Assembly: GCA_021018995.1 (NCBI GenBank)
Contig: CM037595.1
Location: forward strand, 78,865,159-78,929,158
DNA: 64,000 nucleotides
Direction of reading: 5' to 3'
From: Chloranthus sessilifolius
Lineage: Eukaryota; Streptophyta; Magnoliopsida; Chloranthales; Chloranthaceae
In this document: positions 57,976 through 64,000 of the stretch, piece by piece
How positions within the stretch are numbered: the first letter of the stretch is position 1
Layout: every line of letters begins with the position of its first letter
Made by a program: the position numbers and the translations under genes
The notes under the pieces: generated by a model
What the model saw: only the letters and a program-made list of their open reading frames with translations
The model's database searches: none
Told to the model about the DNA's origin: nothing

Positions 57976-58399
57976 AATTATATGGGATCGAATTGGGAGG
58001 AGGTCACGGTTGGGGAGCAGTTATTAATCCATTTTCAATTAACAGAGGTAAAAGTACACTCAAAGATTGCCCCAAGGGTATAAAGAATCGATCATGACAG
58101 GCTCTCCTCTCTAGGGTCATTTACATCCCCTGCCCATTCCCTACTCTTTGTACTGGCCCTGTCCTAAAGGGAGTTAGTTGCGCTACTTTAAATTAGAAGG
58201 GGGCTATATTGTTATTGTTGGGCCGGGTGTTTGCAACATTATGTACCTCTGTCCCTATTCTTCTATCATTTCTCTGCTCGGAGAACCTCCTAACCCTGCT
58301 GGGCCCCCCGGATGCATTCTTGTTCAACCTCCCTTCTCTGATGGCGTCCTCACAGCGGTTGGCGTCCCTTACCAAGTCAGCAAAACTGGACTACTGCTG

Positions 58400-59142
58400 A
58401 TATACAAGAAAATCTGAGATCACTTGCAGGGTATTCTTTGAGATCATTTCTATCTGCTCGTCGTCAAGTGTCCTATTTATGACTTGATCTGCTAGTGCTC
58501 TCTAACGCCCTAAGTAATCGCTGAAGGTTTCATTGGAGTTCTGCTTCAATCAGGCTATATCTGACTTGCGGGGCTCAATGTCTTGTTGTAGACATATTGC
58601 CCTTGATATAGGTGGGTCAGATCTTTTCACGTTTTAATCATTGATGGTTCAAGAAATGTAAACCATCTTAAAGCTGGGCCGGTTAAAATTTTCTAGAACA
58701 CTTTGATGAGGAGTCATTCTTTTCCGCCATATTGTCACATGTCCCTATAGTAGGACTTAAGGTGTACAATAGGGTTGCCTGTGCTGTTATATTTATCATA
58801 GACCGGCATTTTGAATTTAGGGGGTAAGGGGATCTCAGCAAACATGCGCAAGTCCATAAAGTCTGTGGCATGGATTTCAGCCCCACCCATCTTCAATAAC
58901 TACTTCTGGATCTTGTCTAACTGTTTCGATTCTTTGGACATGAGGGTCGTCTTCTCAATTGTGAGCTTGGACTCACTCTGGGCTGCTAGGGGTAGGGTTA
59001 TTACAGGTGGAGGACTAACATTGGTCAATGCCCCGACATAGGCCCCACTATTTCTGATCTTGTCCTCCTCATACTGCTGATCTACGTAAGGTGTAGTGAG
59101 GATGGGATTCTTGGGTTGTTGTTGCATGGACTGGGTGGGCAT
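58400..59142 (-). pseudogene. X gag core
   Basis: The - strand carries decayed gag-core sequence, including DPPISRAICLQQD-type and RALADQVINRTLDDEQIEMI wording around 58.43-58.62 kb, with the segment MPTQSMQQQPKNPILTTPYV marking the junction to the Pro-rich extension. The match to Tat gag (..f..Y..rwr.la.qv......e.....) is clear in places. Several breaks. Confidence 0.65.
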
Positions 59143-60690
59143 GGTATGAATGGGGGTGGGGTGAGACCATTGGATGTGGGGGAAGTGTTGTGGGGTGATG
59201 GGGTGAGTGGTAGTTTGGTTTTGGGGTGGGGCCTGATGGGGTCATTGGACATGGGGGAAGGTTTGGAGGAATGAGGTGGGGCCCTGGGTAGTTTGGGTTT
59301 GAGGTATGGTTTGGGTTTGACCAGAGTGTGAAGGTTGGGAGTGGATGAAATTTTTGGGGTATTGTGGAGGGTATGAGGCTTGGGCCTGGGCCATGGGCCC
59401 TGAGCCCTGGGTAGGTTTGGGCCATAAGGCCTTGATTAGGTTGGGTTTGGGTAAAGGGTAAAGGGTTTGGAGGGTCTTGGCCCATTAAGCTTTGATGGGT
59501 ATGGCCCTTTGGGCTTTGGAGGGTTTGGGCCATGGGCCCTTGATGTATGTGGGTTTGGCCCATTGGATTTTGAGGGGTACGGGCCATGGGCCCTTGGAGG
59601 GTATGGGCCCAAACTCATCAAGGGCCCATGGCCCAAACCCAACATGCCCCAAGGCCCATTGGCCCAAACTACCTTTAACCACATGTCCCAGGGCCAGATG
59701 TGTTTGGGCCATGGGCCCTTGATGGGTCTAGGTGGTGGGGTATTGGGCCATTGGGCCCTGGGACATGTGGTAAAAGGGAGTTTGGGCCAATGGGCCTTGG
59801 GGCATGTGGAAAATGGGGGCTTGGGCCAATGGGCCTTGGGGTATGTGGGAGATGGGGGTTTGGATGGTGTGGATGATGGGGGGTCATGGAGGAATGAGGC
59901 ATGGAGACTTGATAGTCTTGGATGGATTCATGGGTGTGTGAGAGGGGACGTGTTGGGAGGCCTTCCACCTATTGTAGGCTTGAACCATTTCTTCCATCAT
60001 GGCCATGGAAGGGGGATCGGATGAAGACGGGTTATTTGAGTTTTGGAGGGGCGTGGATGTGGAGGGTAAATTGGGCATGGTCTTGGTAAAATCGGGCATG
60101 ACCCGGATAGGAGATGGGATATGGGGTGGATTGAAGGAATGAGGTGGGGCATTGGAAAAGGGGGATGGGTTGGAAATATATGAGGATAATGAAGGGTAAG
60201 GTGTGGGTGTTTGGGAAAAAACGGGCATGGCCCCGGTAAAAATGGGCATGACTCGGGTAGATGGGGGGATTTGTGGGGGGTTAGATAGGGTGGAGGTGAC
60301 ATATGTGAATGAGGGCGGATCAGGCCTATATGGGGAAGATGAAAAATGGGGCATGGATGTGGATGCGGGAAGTTGGGTTGGGTTTATCATGGATGGAGAT
60401 GGGAAATGTGTTGGATTTGGCGTGGATATGGGAGGGGACATGGGCATGGTTTGTGAGAAAGATGGGGAATGGGGGGGTTGATTTTGGATATTTTAGGACG
60501 TGGTGGTTGGATAAATGGGGATAGGGTGATTGGGATAGTGGTGAAAATTTCTCCCAAATGGGAATGGGTTGGTGAATGTGGTGGGGATGAATCTGGATCG
60601 GCATAAGCCGGGTCCACTACCCACGACATCATTTGTTGGCGGGTTGGGTACGGGTGCCTTGGATAAGGCCCAAAAAAATTCCTCCTCCAT
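59143..60690 (-). pseudogene. X gag N-terminal Pro/Gly/Gln-rich extension
   Basis: A low-complexity coding region on the - strand. MEEEFFWALSKAPVPNPPTN near 60690 is the likely N-terminus. It is followed by long proline-rich stretches (PPFPMPHLIPSIHPISHLLS) and by a repeat field at 59.40-59.86 kb built on the DNA word TTTGGGCCATGGGCCCTTGA, giving GPMAQT-type peptides. The + strand frames here (such as 59467-60024) are shadows of this GC-rich repeat. The repeat has probably expanded by slippage. Confidence 0.6.
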
Positions 60691-61155
60691 CCCCTACGGG
60701 ATGATGGAGGGCAAGATGATGCTATTATGCCGGCACCACAAAGACTTTATTTTTTATTTTTTATTTTAGTTTTTTTTTGGATTTTTATGAGTGAAAACAA
60801 TGGTTCCGAAGCCTTTAATGTTTTCTTCTAAGTGGCTTTCGTACCCTAAATAGGACCCGCGACAACGATTTTGAAGTACTTTAAAAGAATCAAAGGAAGA
60901 CCTGTGATCTATTGAAGGCACGAAAATCGATGCAAATAACATGATCCTCCGAAATGAGTCAAAAAGAAGTCACCTTCTTTTGACCAGTGAGGGCGTATTG
61001 GGTGTCGGAGATGGCAGTGCCTAAACAGAAGCACTAAAGGCACCAATCGGGGGACTCGAGATGTGAGAAAAGCTTCATATTCGGGTTGTTGTTGCTTGAA
61101 ACCAACCTGACACAACTAATACATGCACCAGAGCAAAAATACCCATAATAAGGTT

Positions 61156-61223
61156 GGCGCAACTATTAGTTGCGCCAGTGTACTTTTGGGGATTTTTGCA
61201 TTGGCGCAACTAATACTTGCGCC
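61156..61223. promoter_or_regulatory. pair of X palindromes in the leader
   Basis: GGCGCAACTATTAGTTGCGC plus C at 61156-61176, and GGCGCAACTAATACTTGCGC plus C at 61203-61223, with 26 bp between them. Confidence 0.6.
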
Positions 61224-61732
61224 AGGCAAAATTGGGTTTCCAGAATTCTGACAGCAGCCACTTCAACCCGAAATGAGTCTCTAAACTAGTTTTTTTTTGG
61301 AAGCTAGGCTTCCGAGGACTAACTGTTTCTAATGGATCGATTCTCTCCTCACCGAACCTAAGGGATGTGAGTTCGGTATAACTCGCTAGCGCGCTCTCCA
61401 AAGGGTTTAAGCTTTTAGGAATAGGTGACCTACCCAATATACCTCTGGCGTAAGCGCCTTCTCAGATACTAGGTGGGCTGAGACTTTTCTGGATCATCAC
61501 CACTAGGGGCTGCCGCCATACTAAGACCCGGGTGGTTGAATGTGTGCCTAATAACTTAACCCTTTAAAAAATCTACCCCGTAAAAGCAAATTGATTAAGT
61601 CCCCTTTCTTGGTTCAGTTTTAATAATTTATTTTCAAACAAAATTTTTTTTATGAAAGTTTTCTTAAGTCCAAAAATCGGGGGTGATGATCCCGTGCCGC
61701 CACTACAGGTCGACATCCACTGTTAGGATATG

Positions 61733-61925
61733 ATTGCACAATTAGGCCCGCCAATTGGTTAAGGCACTCTAAATGACAGAAAAGTAAAGAAAAGTAAATG
61801 ATAATGTACAAGTAGGCCCGCCAATCGGCTAAGGCGCTAAAATGACGGAAAAATAAAGTAAAAGCAATGCGCAAGTAGGCCCGCCAATCGACTAAGGCTC
61901 ATAAATGACGTAAAAGTAGGGGTAA
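61733..61925. repeat. three-unit tandem repeat in the X leader
   Basis: Three units of about 62-68 bp share aggcccgccaatcggctaag followed by an aaatgacggaaaa-type tail. It ends about 110 bp before the primer site. Confidence 0.85.
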
Positions 61926-62037
61926 ATAAAATAACTTAATCGGAGAGGTGAGTAAAAGTAAAATAAAAAATAGCAATAAAATATTAGTAAAATTAAAAAT
62001 AAAAAGGCCAAGTTCAAGGGGAAGCTCTACAAGCTAC

Positions 62038-62055
62038 TCCCCAGTAGAGTCGCCA
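62038..62055 (-). other. primer binding site of X, tRNA-Arg type
   Basis: On the - strand TGGCGACTCTACTGGGGA lies 2 bp after the LTR end. It closely matches the tRNA-Arg-derived primer site described for Ogre/Tat elements (TGGCGACTCCGCTGGGGA). Confidence 0.8.
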
Positions 62056-62057
62056 TC

Positions 62058-63609
62058 TGTGCAATCGTGAGATTTTTTATGATCCCGTCGCGACGATGCG
62101 CTCGCTAACAAAAGTATAGAGTCGCCACCCGGAGCTTTTGGTGTCCCAAAAAACTTAGATCATTTTTATAAGTACCAAAGTGTCACATATATGACTCTGA
62201 ATCTGGTCCACACCAAAGGTTCTTGGGTAGGGGCTTCGGTTATCGATTGGGAATGTGTTAGGCACCCAATCAACCCACTTAATGCGGTCTCTACTTATGG
62301 CCAAAATAAAAATAATATAAAAGAAAAGAAAAAGACTTCCTCTTACCCAAAGGGGCTTAAAATCCTATTTATACCCCTCCGTTCCTACCGAAAATCGGCG
62401 ACGTGACGGCTCAAATTGGAGGATGGAGGAATGACCGAGAAGGTAGAGGAATAGAGGGGAGAACCGGAGCTCTCGAGCTCTTGTTGCACCGTTGAGGAGC
62501 CTTGTGTAGGCTTGTTTTAATGAGCTTTTGAAAGCTTGAATGATGGAAAATGGGGTTCTAACTCTTATGGCTTGCTAGCTAAGAGATAGAGAGATGAGTC
62601 TAGGGGGTAGCATACACCTAGACTAAGGGTTTTGGATACAAGATTAAGCTTGAAATAAGGTTGGGAGATTTTAGAATTTTATGTGAAAACGGGCCACAAA
62701 AGGGAGGAAAAACTTCTCACTTTGAGCTCTTTCTCTCTTAAGCAAATTTCTCAACCCTGTAACCCAAGGGGAGGGGGGCTTTATTTATAGGAAAAGGGTA
62801 GGTTAGGAGGCTACTTAGGTGCTAATTGGGAGTTAGCAATTAGGTAATCTCTAATCTAAGGATTTCTAAGATTTTGAGAGCTTGAAAAGGTGTGAAGGTG
62901 GTTTTAATGGTCGATGATAGGTTGGTGTTTCAAATCACTTAAGGGTTGCAAATAGGGTGCAACAGAATTAGCAAAACACACCCTAAAGGTCAAGATGGTC
63001 AATAAGTCAAACCCCAGTCTCGATGTTCAAGGCAAAAACTAGAGGTTACTGTTCATATGCCTAGCGCAACTATTAGTTGCGCCAGGCATATGCATAGTAA
63101 AATAGTGCATGCACTATTAGTTGGCGCAACTATTAGTTGCGCCAGGCATATGCATAGTAAAACAGGCTCCCCAATGTGGGGTCTACACTTTGAACTAGCG
63201 CAACTATTAGTTGCGCCAAATCCCTAAGGGGCTTTCTTGAAATTACTATTTTTCCCTTCGGGTTCGGGCCGCCATATCTTTACGTAAACAACTCCGATTG
63301 AGGCAATTCTTGGCCTATTGGAAAGCTGAGGACTTCTACTTTTCAATGGTATGAGATTCGGATATAGTAGAAGGTCACACCTAGTCTTGATGCACCACTC
63401 TTTGTCCATGGCTCGGGAAGGCTAGGTTTAGGTCTAGGATGGGTTCTAAGGGTCGGGATTGTTCTCTAAGGGTTCAGGAAAGTTCCTAAGGGATCTAGGG
63501 TGATTACTAAGGGTTTGAAAGGGTTCCATACATACCATCAAAAGCTCGGAGATGCGTCTCTCTCGGAATGTGTTTCGATCGGGGCTTGAGCCAAATTTGG
63601 GTGTTTACA
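62058..63609 (-). repeat. 5' LTR of X (1552 bp)
   Basis: On the - strand it starts TGTAAACACCC at 63609 and ends GATTGCACA at 62058. It matches 19485-21002. The TATA box is at 62777-62791. It has three palindrome copies against two in the other LTR, because a segment of about 60 bp around 63065-63145 is duplicated in tandem. Confidence 0.9.
63054..63092. promoter_or_regulatory. 39-bp near-perfect palindrome in X U3
   Basis: The arms CATATGCCTAGCGCAACTA and TAGTTGCGCCAGGCATATG around a single central T pair at 18 of 19 positions. It is the longest copy of the X palindrome. Further core copies are at 63123-63143 and 63198-63217. Confidence 0.75.
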
Positions 63610-64000
63610 TGATCAATCTATTTTGTAAATGGATCGATCAATTTTTAGCAGGGTTTAAACAAACAGTCGCTCATTTTTTTTATTTAAGGAATAGATTTTT
63701 TTATTTCTCTTCATTCCTTTACATTTGCCTCTTCTTCTTCTATCGCATTCGAACTCCCCATGGCTGCATCTTTATCTGCGGGTCTCACTGTGTCCCCCAC
63801 GCTGCCCACCTGGCAGCATTAAAGAGGAGCCCACGCTCCTTTACGCTGAGTGAGTCATTGTGCCTGAGGAATTCTTTGATTTAATCACTTTTCACAACCT
63901 TCCCGAGGCCGCGTTCACTGTCGCCTACGTTGACACCCTCCAACTCAACATCTTGATGACGTCGCTGCCTCTCCTTCTATACCCACGCATTGTTCGCCTC
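63610..64000 (+). mobile_element. element Z resumes after X
   Basis: Directly after the X LTR comes TGATCAATCTATTTTGTAAATGGATCGATC, the same kind of hairpin unit as at 18.97-19.15 kb of Z, so the sequence continues Z downstream of pol. From about 63.76 kb a protein-like stretch appears, including FFDLITFHNLPEAAFTVAYV followed by LNILMTSLPLLLYPRIVRL. It may belong to the extra ORF that many Athila elements carry after pol (env-like or putative plant transposon protein). That call is weak because the window ends here. Confidence 0.5.

Larger units (their letters stand above)
60691..62037 (-). other. X 5' leader
   Basis: Non-coding DNA between the primer site and gag. It holds two palindrome copies (61156-61176 and 61203-61223), a T-rich tract near 60.75-60.78 kb and a three-unit tandem repeat close to the primer site. 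Confidence 0.65.
19485..63609 (-). mobile_element. Tat/Ogre-lineage Ty3/gypsy element X, with Y nested inside
   Basis: This is a giant LTR retrotransposon on the - strand: 5' LTR 62058-63609, tRNA-Arg-type primer site 62038-62055, leader, proline-rich gag extension, gag, protease, linker, RT, RNase H, extra archaeal-type RNase H, integrase, a long 3' region, polypurine tract and 3' LTR 19485-21002. Without Y it is about 22 kb. The extra RNase H and the primer site place it in Tat/Ogre. Two PMD-like gene regions lie on the opposite strand of its 3' region. It is broken, with many breaks in gag-pol. The LTRs differ at roughly one position in twelve over about 400 bp compared by eye, so insertion is probably some millions of years old. 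Confidence 0.9.

Noticed and set aside
59467-60024. Long Gly-rich + strand reading frames (185 residues and overlapping ones)
   Set aside because: They mirror the proline-rich - strand gag extension of X. The GGGCCC-type repeat keeps several frames open on both strands. There is no start context, domain or codon pattern of its own.
63552-63884. Reading frame crossing the right end of X
   Set aside because: It runs from the X LTR across the junction into Z, so it cannot be a natural gene.
1-64000. tRNA, rRNA or other RNA genes
   Set aside because: Primer sites resemble tRNA 3' ends, but no cloverleaf-forming sequence or rRNA stretch was found by eye.

Overview
The window looks like repeat-rich DNA from a flowering plant with a large genome. 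Every coding stretch I can name belongs to plant LTR retrotransposons or to passengers inside them. I see no ordinary host gene, rRNA, tRNA or CRISPR array. Nothing in the sequence fixes the species. The long-LTR Tekay/Del copies and giant Tat elements fit a magnoliid or another large-genome angiosperm, but that is only an impression.

Layout. (1) 1-5576 is the 3' part of a Tekay/Del chromovirus on the + strand (RNase H, integrase, chromodomain, polypurine tract, long LTR). (2) 5585-10060 is a second, about 4.5-kb LTR of the same family on the - strand. The two LTRs face each other and form an inverted repeat of about 8 kb. (3) 10061-11439 is a short non-coding stretch with three miniature DNA transposons: two Tourist-like copies with TAA duplications and one CACTA-type copy flanked by TAT. 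(4) 11440-19484 is an Athila-lineage Ty3/gypsy element (Z) on the + strand: LTR, tRNA-Asp-type primer site, gag, protease, RT, RNase H, integrase, then a GATC-rich hairpin repeat field. (5) Z is interrupted by a Tat/Ogre-lineage element (X, - strand, 19485-63609), with near-identical 5-bp flanks CGATC/TGATC. (6) X is interrupted by a second Tat-lineage element (Y, - strand, 33675-55597) with a perfect CCTTG duplication. (7) 63610-64000 is the resumption of Z. The order of insertion is therefore Z, then X, then Y.

The most interesting part is what X and Y carry on the strand opposite to gag-pol. Between integrase and the 3' LTR, each has an intron-containing reading region on the + strand that resembles plant mobile domain (PMD, aminotransferase-like) proteins. 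In X it is followed by a second PMD/DUF7745-like gene. X also has about ten copies of a near-perfect palindrome (core GCGCAACTATTAGTTGCGCC). These lie in the U3 part of both LTRs, beside the apparent promoters of both antisense genes, and in the 5' leader. I saw none in Y or Z. One reading is a self-contained regulatory circuit in which an element-encoded factor recognises the element's own promoters. That is inference, but it can be tested.

All the retroelements here are broken fossils. The two LTRs of X differ at roughly one position in twelve in the stretches I compared by eye, and the comparable part of Y at about one in ten. This suggests insertions some millions of years old. No functional copy is implied.
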